This document shows positions 50,197-58,186 of a stretch of DNA of 64,000 bases, in pieces (within the stretch, counting starts at the first letter, position 1; every line of letters starts with the position of its first letter). Source of the stretch: JBBRYW01 sp038253945 (GTDB lineage: Bacteria; Actinomycetota; Thermoleophilia; Gaiellales; Gaiellaceae); NCBI GenBank assembly GCA_038253945.1, contig JBBSGR010000002.1, positions 1-64,000 of the forward strand, in the 5' to 3' direction. Both the position numbers and the translations under genes were made by a program. The notes beneath the pieces were generated by a model. That model worked only from the letters and a program-made list of their open reading frames with translations. It was not told the origin of the DNA and did not search any database.

Positions 50197-51339
50197 ACGT
50201 TCGAGCGCTTCACCGAGCGAGCCCGTCAGGTCGTCGTCCTAGCCCAGGACGAGGCGCGCTTGCTGGGACACCACTCCATGGGCAGCGAGCACATCCTGCT
50301 CGGTCTGTTGCGCGAGTCGGAGGGGCTGGCCGCCCGCGCGCTCGACTCCCTGGGCATCACAGCGGAGGACGTGCGCGCACGAATCGTAAGGATCGTGGGT
50401 CGCCGCGAAATCTTCTCGACAGCGCAAATGCCCTTCACGCCTCACGCCAAGCGAGTGCTCGAGCTCTCGCTCCGCGAGGCAATCTCGCTGGGGCACAACT
50501 ACGTTGGTACAGAGCACATCCTCCTTGGGCTCGCGCGCGAGGGGGAGGGGCTTGCGAGCCAGATCCTCGCCGACTGCGGCAGCGACGGAGAAGCACTTCG
50601 AAACGCGATCATCCGCCTCCTGAGCGGTGCCGACGTGGAGGTGGAAGCGCGCGAGCTGGCTCCGTTCGTGCCCGAGTCGCCGCCCTTCGCGCCTGAGTTC
50701 GGCGCGGAGCTCCTGCGGCTCGGGGCGGAGCCGGATGGCGCAGTCGCCGCAGAGGCTCGTCGAGCGCTTATCGACGGCCACCGGCACTCACCGAAGGCGC
50801 CCTCGATCCTGCCGCGCCGCGGCTCGCAAGAGGATGCTGATCTGAAGTCGCGACACCAGTTCCGCTTCGGACAGCTTCTTGCACTGTCCTGCTCGATCGT
50901 CTTGCTGGGCGCGGCTTGCTACGAGCTGGCGGTAGCGCTCGGCCTCATCTCACTCGGCCCCTCCTCGGGCGAGGGGCCCGCGGGGGATGGCCTTGTGCTC
51001 GCGGCGGCATTGCTGGCCCTGGTCGTCGGCTGCGCGCTGGCGGCGACCTTAGCCGCACGGAGCCCCGCGCTTTCGGACGGGCCGGCGATGCCGCTCGCGC
51101 CCGCAGCGGCAGCGTTTCTCAGTGCACGCTTCTACAGCTACGACCCGTACTACGCGCCCACGCTGCGCCGCATGTCGGAAGGCGGGCTCGTCCCGAGCGG
51201 TTGGGTCTTCTTCCTGGTCGGAGTGGCGCTTCTAGCGAGCGTGCTGGTGCGACTCGAGCCCCGGGCGGGAATGGCCTTGACGGCCGGCGTGCTGCCCGCC
51301 TGCGCTTTGACCGCGCTGCTGGCGAGCGCCGGCCACTAA
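50197..51339 (+). CDS. Clp N-domain protein fused to membrane helices, no ATPase
   Basis: The first 150 residues are two Clp_N repeats as in ClpC: FERFTERARQVVVLAQDEAR, GSEHILLGLLRESEGLAARA, then RVLELSLREAISLGHNYVGT and EHILLGLAREGEGLASQIL. No AAA+ domain follows. From about residue 230 come four or five hydrophobic helices (LLALSCSIVLLGAACYELAV, VLAAALLALVVGCALAATLA, WVFFLVGVALLASVLV). The homologous start FERF is preceded in frame by ACG at 50197 after AGG, with a stop just before. No ATG/GTG/TTG exists until TTG at 50260, which would remove half of the first helix. A non-standard start or a small deletion is implied. Function unknown. Confidence 0.7.
   Translation, partial: TFERFTERARQVVVLAQDEARLLGHHSMGSEHILLGLLRESEGLAARALDSLGITAEDVRARIVRIVGRREIFSTAQMPFTPHAKRVLELSLREAISLGHNYVGTEHILLGLAREGEGLASQILADCGSDGEALRNAIIRLLSGADVEVEARELAPFVPESPPFAPEFGAELLRLGAEPDGAVAAEARRALIDGHRHSPKAPSILPRRGSQEDADLKSRHQFRFGQLLALSCSIVLLGAACYELAVALGLISLGPSSGEGPAGDGLVLAAALLALVVGCALAATLAARSPALSDGPAMPLAPAAAAFLSARFYSYDPYYAPTLRRMSEGGLVPSGWVFFLVGVALLASVLVRLEPRAGMALTAGVLPACALTALLASAGH
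50781..50885 (+). repeat. Dispersed repeat, parent copy within the Clp_N-membrane gene
   Basis: This part of the intact gene has a degenerate second copy at 47823-47926 in the same orientation. It encodes the linker between the Clp_N repeats and the membrane part. Confidence 0.75.
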
Positions 51340-51448
51340 TTTCAGCAACCGTCAGGGACGAAGAGGCTGCTGCCGCGCTTCGCCAGCGTGTACCTGGGGC
51401 TCTCCCCGCTGCCGGTCGCCGCGGCGCGGGCGTTACCTTCGCTCCCCG

Positions 51449-51943
51449 GTGGACGAGATAGTGGGTGTGGAAGATCTCGCCGAGACGGCGTTCCGGCGGC
51501 ACTACCGCCAGGTCTACTCGTTCGTGCGCCGTCGCTCTGCGAGTGACGCCGAGGCCGAGGATGTGGCGGCGCAGGTGTTTGCCGATGCGTCCGAGGCACT
51601 TTCCCGATTCCGTCCGGGCTCGAGTCCGGTACTGGCCTGGCTCTACACCGTCGCGCGACGCCGGCTGGCGGACGAGGCGCGCCGGCGCGGCCGCGTCGCT
51701 GCCGCCGCCCAGCCCACGACCTTGCCGCGCTATGGCCGCGAGGTCGGGGGGACGCTTCGGCGTACGATCGCGGCGCTTCCGGACTCGCAGCGCGCGGTTG
51801 TCGTGCTCAAGTTGATTGAAGGCTGGAGCTTCCGCGAGATCGCCGAGCGCCTGGGAGTCAGCGAGGCCGCCTGCAAGATGCGCCTCGGGCGCGCGCTCGA
51901 GCGACTCCGCGAGGAGCTGGAAGAGGAGGGAGTCACACCATGA
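51449..51943 (+). CDS. ECF-type RNA polymerase sigma factor
   Basis: 164-residue sigma-70-family protein of the extracytoplasmic-function group. Region 2 reads AFRRHYRQVYSFVRRRSASD, then AEDVAAQVFADASEALSRF and AWLYTVARRRLADEARR. Region 4 reads TIAALPDSQRAVVVLKLIEG, WSFREIAERLGVSEAACKMR and LGRALERLREEL, a clear helix-turn-helix. GTG start. The stop overlaps the next gene as ATGA, and that gene encodes a membrane protein, the usual place of an anti-sigma factor. It probably controls genes for exported proteins nearby. Confidence 0.88.
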   Translation: MDEIVGVEDLAETAFRRHYRQVYSFVRRRSASDAEAEDVAAQVFADASEALSRFRPGSSPVLAWLYTVARRRLADEARRRGRVAAAAQPTTLPRYGREVGGTLRRTIAALPDSQRAVVVLKLIEGWSFREIAERLGVSEAACKMRLGRALERLREELEEEGVTP

Positions 51944-53202
51944 GCGGCATTACAGATCCTGAAGTTGTCGAGCTCTTCGCCGAGCGCCCCGAGTTGCTCG
52001 CGCTTGCGGACGCGGTTGCGCAGACGCAGCAGCCTGGCCGCCGCTGGTCGCGGCCCGCCCTGGCGCTCGCCGCTGCCGTGGCCGCGCTCGCAGTAGTCGC
52101 CCTCGTTGCGCCTTGGAAGTCGAAGGGTCCGAGTGGCCTCGAGCGCGCGCTCGCGGCCGTCGGCGCCGGCCCGGTCATCCACGCCGTCGTCGAGTACTCC
52201 TCGCCGAATGAGGCGCTGATCGAGATCGCGACCGGCAAGCAGCGCCCGCGCGTGCACCGGACCGAGTACTGGTACGACGCAGAGCGCAAGCAGCTGCGCA
52301 CGCGGCTCTTTGTCGACGGCGTCCAGATCACCGAGATCGTGGAGACGCCCGCGAAGGCCTACTCCGATCTCGGCGCCATGCCGACGGGCAGCGGCTTTGC
52401 TCCCGCGCTCGATCCCGCGCTGGCGGGCTTCGTCACGCAGTACCGCGAGAGCCTTGCGAGCGGCAGAGCTCACATCGCCGGCAAGACGACGCTCGACGGG
52501 CGGCCCGTGCTGCGACTCGAGCTGATGCTCGAGCACGGGGTGACCGAGCAGGTGACGGTCGACGCCGCCACGTACAAGCCGCTTCGTTTCTCGCTCGTTC
52601 CGGGGCCGGCCCGGAGCCTGGGCGGCGTTGTTCTCGATCCGACCACCGGGAAGGAACTGTTCCGAGCCCTTCCGCTTCCAGCAACGGCGCGTCGAGAGCA
52701 GACTCCGGCTGCGCTCGAGTGGCGCGTCGTCACGATCGAGTCGCTGCCTCGAGATCCCGCCTTCTTCGCACCCCCGAAGCTGTCGCGAGCGCGCCCGACG
52801 GCCGGTTCGAGTGGCGACTCGAACGAAGTCACCCTCGCCGAGGCGAAACGAGCCCTTGGCCGGGCGCCGCTTTGGCTTGGACGTGTGTTCGACGGGCACG
52901 CGCTCGGATCAGTCGAGCTGGCGCACCCTCGTACCGAATGGACGGACGGGCGGAGCGCCGAGGGGGTCCTCGTGACCATGTCCTACGGACCCGTTAGCGT
53001 CTCGGAAGCGCTTGACCCGGCGGCGGGGTACCAACTCGGCTTCGACGACGGCGGCAACCCGCCCGCACCCGCCGGGTTCCTGGAAGCGGCCGGAGAGCCG
53101 CCGGCCGGAGAGCTTCGCAAGGATGGCGTCTTGCTGCGGATCGAGGCTCCTGATCGTGCGACGCTGCTGCTGGCTGCGCGCGAGCTCAGCATCACGCCCT
53201 GA
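51940..53202 (+). CDS. Membrane-anchored putative anti-sigma/lipoprotein-like sensor
   Basis: 420 residues with one helix (PALALAAAVAALAVVALVAP, about 39-58) after a short cytoplasmic N-terminus. The large outer part is beta-rich and has a LolA/LppX-like pattern (VEYSSPNEALIEIATGKQR, TEYWYDAERKQLRTRLFVDG, GKTTLDGRPVLRLEL, EQVTVDAATYKPLRFSL). The N-terminal piece is short for a classical zinc anti-sigma domain and has no HxxxCxxC motif. Coupling to the sigma gene (ATGA) makes an anti-sigma or sensor role likely. No catalytic motif was seen. Confidence 0.65.
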   Translation: MSGITDPEVVELFAERPELLALADAVAQTQQPGRRWSRPALALAAAVAALAVVALVAPWKSKGPSGLERALAAVGAGPVIHAVVEYSSPNEALIEIATGKQRPRVHRTEYWYDAERKQLRTRLFVDGVQITEIVETPAKAYSDLGAMPTGSGFAPALDPALAGFVTQYRESLASGRAHIAGKTTLDGRPVLRLELMLEHGVTEQVTVDAATYKPLRFSLVPGPARSLGGVVLDPTTGKELFRALPLPATARREQTPAALEWRVVTIESLPRDPAFFAPPKLSRARPTAGSSGDSNEVTLAEAKRALGRAPLWLGRVFDGHALGSVELAHPRTEWTDGRSAEGVLVTMSYGPVSVSEALDPAAGYQLGFDDGGNPPAPAGFLEAAGEPPAGELRKDGVLLRIEAPDRATLLLAARELSITP

Positions 53203-53925
53203 TTCCTTTGCACGGAACCAGTCAACAGGGGGCTTCGCACCTTTGTGGAGAATCGCGCATTCGAGCACCAGCGGCCGCTTGCTGAGTTACCTTCGCGCCA
53301 AGGGTCGGCTCGGGTTCGTAACGATCGCGAACCAGTCGCGGCTGCCGAGCCGGCGACCGCGAGAACAGTGCCGCGTCTGACGATCGCAGGCGAGGATCGT
53401 CGTGAACGAGTGTTCGTCGTCGATCGTGCCGCGGCCGCTCACGGTCGGAGTCGCAGTTGGAGAGCCTCGCCGAGTACCAACAACCAAGCTCGGCGTTCGC
53501 TCTCTTCCGTCAGCGACAGGGTCGGCTGGTCGCCGTCTTGGTCGGGCTCGACGATCCCGACCTGAGCAAGGGTCGACTTGGGCGGATCTCGCGCCCGCAA
53601 CCCGACACCCTGCAGCGTCTGATCACGGCCACTACGGCTCCGAGCCGACTGGCGCAGCCCTACGGATCCATGCTTGGGTTCGATTGCAGGGCGACCTTCG
53701 GCACCCGGAGAACCCATCGCCACCTCACGATCGGCCTCGACCCGATCCGCAAGCGCTCGTTCCTGCTCTCTGGCAGGCTTGAAGTCCCCGAGGGCCCGGC
53801 GGGGCAAACGGGAGGGAGCTGTGATCACAGCCGCCTACACAGCCAGCCGAGGAATCGGCAATCCAAGCGGGACTGCGGAGCAGTCGCCTATTCGCATAGC
53901 GCGATCTCCCGCGCACGGTGCCCAG
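53203..53925. other. Region without a supportable gene
   Basis: About 720 bp. A plus-strand frame from 53457 has a stretch RLVAVLVGLDDPDLSKGRLG with some protein character. It lacks a credible start, its end runs into the next signal peptide region, and no family is recognised. It may be a decayed gene. Confidence 0.4.
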
Positions 53926-55041
53926 ATGCTTGTTAGGTCAGCCGCGGCGCTGCTCACCCTCGTCGGTCTCTCGCTTCCGGCTTCGCGCGCTGCCACGGCT
54001 CCCCCTGGCAGCGGCACGATCGCGCTCTTCGCCCTGCTCGCGAACGGGCAAGTCGTGCGCGCCTCCGAGCGGCGGGTCGTGCGCCGCGTCCAGATCTCTC
54101 GCCGGCACATCAGACAGGCGAGCGGCCGGTACCTCGCTCTCGTTGACGGTGGTCGGACGCTGCTGGCGCTCGTACCAACGGCTGATCCGGCGCGGAGCGA
54201 GCTCGTTCGCCTCCGGGCAGACGACCTGCGCGTGGTCTCTCGCGTTCAGCTTCCGGTGGATGCGGCGACGCCTCGTAGCCTGACAGTGGCGTCGAGCCGG
54301 GCGATCGTGGTCGGCGATCGAGCGAGCGCGGGCGGAGGAAGAGTGCCGGTGGGTTGGGTGATCGCCCTGCCGTCGGGTCGAGTCGCCTTCTCCTGGAGCG
54401 TCGAGAAAGCACCCTCGCTCAATTGGACGGTCTTCGATGTCGCGGCACAGACCGCGGGCTCGGGCCTCTACGTGAGCTACCACGGCGGCTGTGACGTGAC
54501 GCCGACCTGTACCGGCGGTGCCGATGCAGTCACGATCGGAACCGGGACGCTGCTTTGCGGGACAGGTGCTCAGGCCTCCGTCTGCAATCCGCTGATCCAC
54601 GGTGAGGTGGCGGCGATCGAGGGAGGCGTCTTGGGAACGAGTGGCGATGCGGGCGTTCTTGTCCGAGCGGATCGGGAGGTACACACCGTCAAGCAGTGGC
54701 CGACCCGGCTTCCGGGCAACCATCAGGTTCGCCTCGCCTTTGACCGCATGCGCGGGCAGGCGTTTCTCCTCGGCTCATGCCTGTACAGGGGCGGGCTCGT
54801 GCGGATCGACCTGCGCGCTGGCTGGCGCTGGCGGAGCGGCTTCGCCCCCGGCCGCAGTCACCTCTGCGGCGAGCGAATCTCTGCTGCGGGGGGAGTCGTC
54901 GCCTTCACCAACGGGCCAGAGTTCGCCGGCGGGTCGGGGTCGTCCCTCAAGCTTGTCGCCGGCGAGAGCGGGCGCCTTCTCTCGCGAGTCACGCTCCCGG
55001 CGGCGGCACTCGACGTACTCGTTCGCCCCTCGCCCGCCTGA
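53926..55041 (+). CDS. Secreted beta-propeller-like hypothetical protein
   Basis: 371 residues. The ATG at 53926 begins a signal peptide (LVRSAAALLTLVGLSLPASRA). The mature part is built of beta-rich repeats such as GTIALFALLANGQVVRASER, GRYLALVDGGRTLLALVP, GWVIALPSGRVAFSW and EVAAIEGGVLGTSGDAGVLV. It has a cysteine cluster (GGCDVTPTC, LLCGTGAQASVCN) that could form disulfides. It resembles the other exported propeller-like proteins of this window in style, without close match. Function unknown; it stands between two sigma/anti-sigma pairs. Confidence 0.62.
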   Translation: MLVRSAAALLTLVGLSLPASRAATAPPGSGTIALFALLANGQVVRASERRVVRRVQISRRHIRQASGRYLALVDGGRTLLALVPTADPARSELVRLRADDLRVVSRVQLPVDAATPRSLTVASSRAIVVGDRASAGGGRVPVGWVIALPSGRVAFSWSVEKAPSLNWTVFDVAAQTAGSGLYVSYHGGCDVTPTCTGGADAVTIGTGTLLCGTGAQASVCNPLIHGEVAAIEGGVLGTSGDAGVLVRADREVHTVKQWPTRLPGNHQVRLAFDRMRGQAFLLGSCLYRGGLVRIDLRAGWRWRSGFAPGRSHLCGERISAAGGVVAFTNGPEFAGGSGSSLKLVAGESGRLLSRVTLPAAALDVLVRPSPA

Positions 55042-55530
55042 GACGCGTTGGTGGGTCGGTGCGCCAAGAGACCGGCAGAGGCTGATGTAGTGAGCGGCTC
55101 CAGCGCAGCTTCGCCGCCGGAGGCCCGCAGCGTCCCGGCTTCGGTCCCTTGTGCGAACGAGAGCGTCTGTGTGCGTGCGGACGAGAACGCCAGGCGCTCC
55201 GTATCCGTCGACTTTGTTCCGAACACGCCAGTGAACTACTGCTGGCCCTACGCACCGCCGTCACTCAAGGTGCAAGTGTCGCCGCGGGGTTAGACCGAGC
55301 ACGCGCCGAGAGGCACGGGCGGGCGGGCGCCGTGGTTCCACTTCCGAGCGGGATGACGCTGAGGGGGCGACCGTCCGGGGCGCCCCGACGCACATGACGA
55401 AACGGAGAAGAGAGCGGTCTTGTTGCCCGTGAAGCTGAGCTCTTGCGTGCGCGAGCTCACGGCTCTCGAAGCGAATCGAGCAGAGGCTCGCGACTAAACA
55501 CACGGGCTGCGAGCGGCGTCATAGCTGCAG
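55042..55530. other. Region without a supportable gene
   Basis: About 490 bp before the second sigma gene. A short plus-strand frame contains SVPCANESVCVRADENARRS with paired cysteines, but has no signal peptide or family match. It should contain the promoter of the sigma operon, which I could not identify. Confidence 0.4.
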
Positions 55531-56031
55531 ATGTCATCAGCCGATCCTCAACTGACTGAGCTCGAGGCGCTCTACCGTGCTCGCTTCGAGCGCTTCCTGC
55601 GTGTCGCAGTCGCGATCGTCGGAGAGCGCGAGCGCGCGCTCGACGCAGTCCAGGATGCGTTCGCTGGCGCGATCCGCGCCCGCCGTGGCTTTCGTGCGGA
55701 GGCCTCGCTCGAGGCGTGGGTCTGGCGCGCGGTCGTCAATGCCGCGCACAGCGTCCGCCGTCGGGAGCGGAACTCACTGCCGCTTGCGAGAGGCAGCGAG
55801 CCAGCGAGCACGAACGGCCGTCCCGCCGGCGAGCGGAGCGACTTTCGTGCCCGCATCGCAGCGCTCCCCGAGCGACAGCGGCTGGCCGTCTTCCTGCGCT
55901 ACTACGGCGATCTCGAGTACGCCGAGATCGCCTACGTGCTCGGGATCAAGACGGGCACGGTCTCGGCGACGCTGAGCGCGGCTCACGCATCGCTCAGGCG
56001 CGTAATCACAGATCCGGAGGAGGTGCGCTGA
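55531..56031 (+). CDS. ECF-type RNA polymerase sigma factor
   Basis: 166 residues. Region 2 is ALYRARFERFLRVAVAIVGE, RALDAVQDAFAGAIRARRGF and LEAWVWRAVVNAAHSVRRRE. Region 4 is RIAALPERQRLAVFLRYYGD, LEYAEIAYVLGIKTGTVSAT and LSAAHASLRRVI. ATG start. The stop overlaps the membrane-protein gene as TGATG, the same layout as the sigma pairs at 51449 and 59883. It likely responds to a surface signal through its partner. Confidence 0.88.
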   Translation: MSSADPQLTELEALYRARFERFLRVAVAIVGERERALDAVQDAFAGAIRARRGFRAEASLEAWVWRAVVNAAHSVRRRERNSLPLARGSEPASTNGRPAGERSDFRARIAALPERQRLAVFLRYYGDLEYAEIAYVLGIKTGTVSATLSAAHASLRRVITDPEEVR

Positions 56032-57833
56032 TGGAGATGCAGGAGCGGCTGCGCGCGGAGCTCGAAACCCTTGTCCCTCGTCCGGGCATGTCGGGTAGCG
56101 ATTGGAGCGACGTGCTGAGCCGGTCGGGGCGGCGACGCTCGACCCTCCGTCGGCGTGCTTCGACGGTCGCGATCGTGGCCCTCTCCCTCGGGCTCCTCGC
56201 GGCCAGCCCGCTTGCCGGCGCGATCGCGGGCGGTGTGGCAGACTTCTCCGCCTGGCTGACCGGGCAGCCGGGAACGCCCGCCTCCTCGCAGGAGCAGCGC
56301 GAATTCGAGCGCGCGAACTCCCGATCCTGGGCGCAGTTTCCCAACAGCCCGGCCTTGCGCCGTCTGATCACGACCCAGGTCGCGGGCGCGAGCTTCGAGC
56401 TCCTTGGCTTTCGCACGGGCGACTCGCTCTGCCTCCGCCTCGTCGCGCGCGGTCTGCCCGGAGCCGAGGGCAACGGCGCCAACGCGCCGGCGACGAGCTG
56501 CGCGCCGCTTCGCGAGCTACGAAGCGCGCGCGCCCCGGCGCTCGTCGTCTTGACCGACCACCCCTTCGGAGCCGGGGAGCTGCCGGCCGACGCTCCGCTT
56601 GACAGCTACGCGCAGGCGAGAGCGCAGGCGACGGCCGGCATTGTGGCCGACGGCGTGCGCAGGCTGCTGCTCGAGGATCAGCGGGGCGAGCACCAGGCGC
56701 TCGTCGCCAGTAACGCCTTCCTCTTCGTCGCCGAGCGGCCACCGGTGGGCACGCGGACGCGGCGCGCCTTCGCGCTCGGCGAAGACGGACAGCGGATCGA
56801 CGTGCCGCTCGCACAGGCTCCTTTCGGCACGTCGCAGACCCCCGATGCCGCTCGCGGCGAGCCGAGCGGGCCGTCGCAGATCGAGCGGAAGCTGGCAGGC
56901 GGCTCGATCGGCTGGCTCCAGCGCCACGAGCCGCGCGGCCACTCCCCGGAGGAGCTCGGGCTGACCCGCCTGCCGATCCCGCCGAGCGCCCGCGTCGGAC
57001 CGGTCTTCTCGCGCGTCCTCGCGCCGGACCCGAGCAGCTCGATGCGCATGCTGCTCGCGCTGGTCGACCCTCCGCCGGGTTCCGCCGGTGAGCAGAACAT
57101 CTGCGTCGACGTGGTCTCTGCCGGCGCGATCGCTGGCGGCTGCTCGCCCGCGCGCAGCTTCTTTCCCGGAAGACCGTTCAGCGTCAGCTTCAGCTCGGCG
57201 CTGGGCGGCGACCAGTACGTCACCGTCTCGGGCGCCGCGAGCGACGACGTCGCGCGGATGGAGCTCTATCTGGCGACGGGCGAGCGGATCGTGGTGCCGC
57301 TTCGCGACAACGTCTACCTGCTGCAGGCCGCGCGCACGAGCTTCCCCGCTCGCCTGGTCGCCTACGACGAGCAGGGTCGCGTGGTCGGCCTGCAGACGTT
57401 CGCTCATGACCCGTTGAGTGATGCTGGTCCTCGCCCCCTGCCCGGCAAGCAGCGCGTCAGGAAGGTCGTGACGGGGCGGCACGGCGCGAAGGCGGTGCTC
57501 CGCGTCGGCCCTTCGAGCGCGGGTGGCAGCTGCTGGCGGATCAGCTACACAGGCGGCGCGGATGCAAGTGGCTGCCTGCCCAAGGGCTACCGGGGCGGCC
57601 CGAAGCTCGAGGCATTTGCGCGCGAGGCAGGCGGCGGCCTCTTCCTCGAGGGGCAAGTGCGCGCGAACGTCGCGTCCGTGGGCGTTCGTCTTCACAACGG
57701 CCGAGGGCTGACCGTACGACCAATCGAGGGCATCCTGCTCGCGGCGCTGCCAGCGACTGGGGGGCCGATTGTCGTTCGCGCGCTTGGCGCACGTGGCGAG
57801 ATTCGTGCGATCCGTCGCTTGCGGCTCCCCTGA
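56031..57833 (+). CDS. Membrane protein coupled to ECF sigma factor, large outer domain
   Basis: 600 residues: a short cytoplasmic N-terminus, one helix (VAIVALSLGLLAASPLAGAI, about 46-66) and a long extracellular part. The outer part is paralogous to the 60443 product, sharing FELLGFRTGDSLCLRLVARG, AGGSIGWLQR, ASDDVARMELYLATGERIVV and PLRDNVYLL. It also shares PARLVAYDEQGRVVG. This chain has an extra C-terminal beta domain. No known anti-sigma motif is visible, so the role as sensor/anti-sigma is inferred from translational coupling. Confidence 0.65.
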   Translation: MEMQERLRAELETLVPRPGMSGSDWSDVLSRSGRRRSTLRRRASTVAIVALSLGLLAASPLAGAIAGGVADFSAWLTGQPGTPASSQEQREFERANSRSWAQFPNSPALRRLITTQVAGASFELLGFRTGDSLCLRLVARGLPGAEGNGANAPATSCAPLRELRSARAPALVVLTDHPFGAGELPADAPLDSYAQARAQATAGIVADGVRRLLLEDQRGEHQALVASNAFLFVAERPPVGTRTRRAFALGEDGQRIDVPLAQAPFGTSQTPDAARGEPSGPSQIERKLAGGSIGWLQRHEPRGHSPEELGLTRLPIPPSARVGPVFSRVLAPDPSSSMRMLLALVDPPPGSAGEQNICVDVVSAGAIAGGCSPARSFFPGRPFSVSFSSALGGDQYVTVSGAASDDVARMELYLATGERIVVPLRDNVYLLQAARTSFPARLVAYDEQGRVVGLQTFAHDPLSDAGPRPLPGKQRVRKVVTGRHGAKAVLRVGPSSAGGSCWRISYTGGADASGCLPKGYRGGPKLEAFAREAGGGLFLEGQVRANVASVGVRLHNGRGLTVRPIEGILLAALPATGGPIVVRALGARGEIRAIRRLRLP

Positions 57834-57843
57834 GGGTTTGACG

Positions 57844-57873
57844 CCTAACAGTGTTATGCCTTATGCTGTTAGG
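57844..57873. promoter_or_regulatory. Candidate PadR operator
   Basis: Perfect 8-bp inverted arms CCTAACAG and CTGTTAGG separated by 14 bp. The element is AT-rich in a GC-rich background and covers both possible PadR start codons (GTG 57851, ATG 57863). PadR proteins usually bind such dyads near their own promoters. Confidence 0.55.
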
Positions 57874-58186
57874 TATCGACCGCGACGTCCTGGATCTGCT
57901 CGTGCTCGCCTCGCTCGGACGGCGCGCGCTGCACGGCTACGCGCTGATCGACGAGATCCGCCGGCTCAGTAACGGCAGCTTCGACCTCGCCGAGGGACGG
58001 GTCTACCCGGCGCTGCATCGCCTCGAGCGCGAGGGGCTGCTCGCAAGTCGCTGGTCAGCCAAGGTCGGGCGCGCCCGGCGGGTGTACCGGCTGACCGCGG
58101 ACGGCGAGCGTGACCTTGAGCAGCGCGAGCAGGCCTGGCGCAGCCTGGCGGCGAATGTCGAGCTGATCCTCGAGGGCGCAGGATGA
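57851..58186 (+). CDS. PadR-family transcriptional regulator
   Basis: 111-residue winged-helix regulator: LDLLVLASLGRRALHGYALI, DEIRRLSNGSFDLAEGRVYP, ALHRLEREGLLASRW and RRVYRLTADGERDL, followed by a C-terminal dimer helix. Start may be GTG 57851 or ATG 57863; both lie within a dyad, and a leaderless transcript is likely. The stop overlaps the next gene as ATGA. PadR regulators paired with a DUF1700-like/propeller membrane protein are a common actinobacterial arrangement, with the partner acting as the sensor. Confidence 0.9.
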   Translation: MLCLMLLGIDRDVLDLLVLASLGRRALHGYALIDEIRRLSNGSFDLAEGRVYPALHRLEREGLLASRWSAKVGRARRVYRLTADGERDLEQREQAWRSLAANVELILEGAG

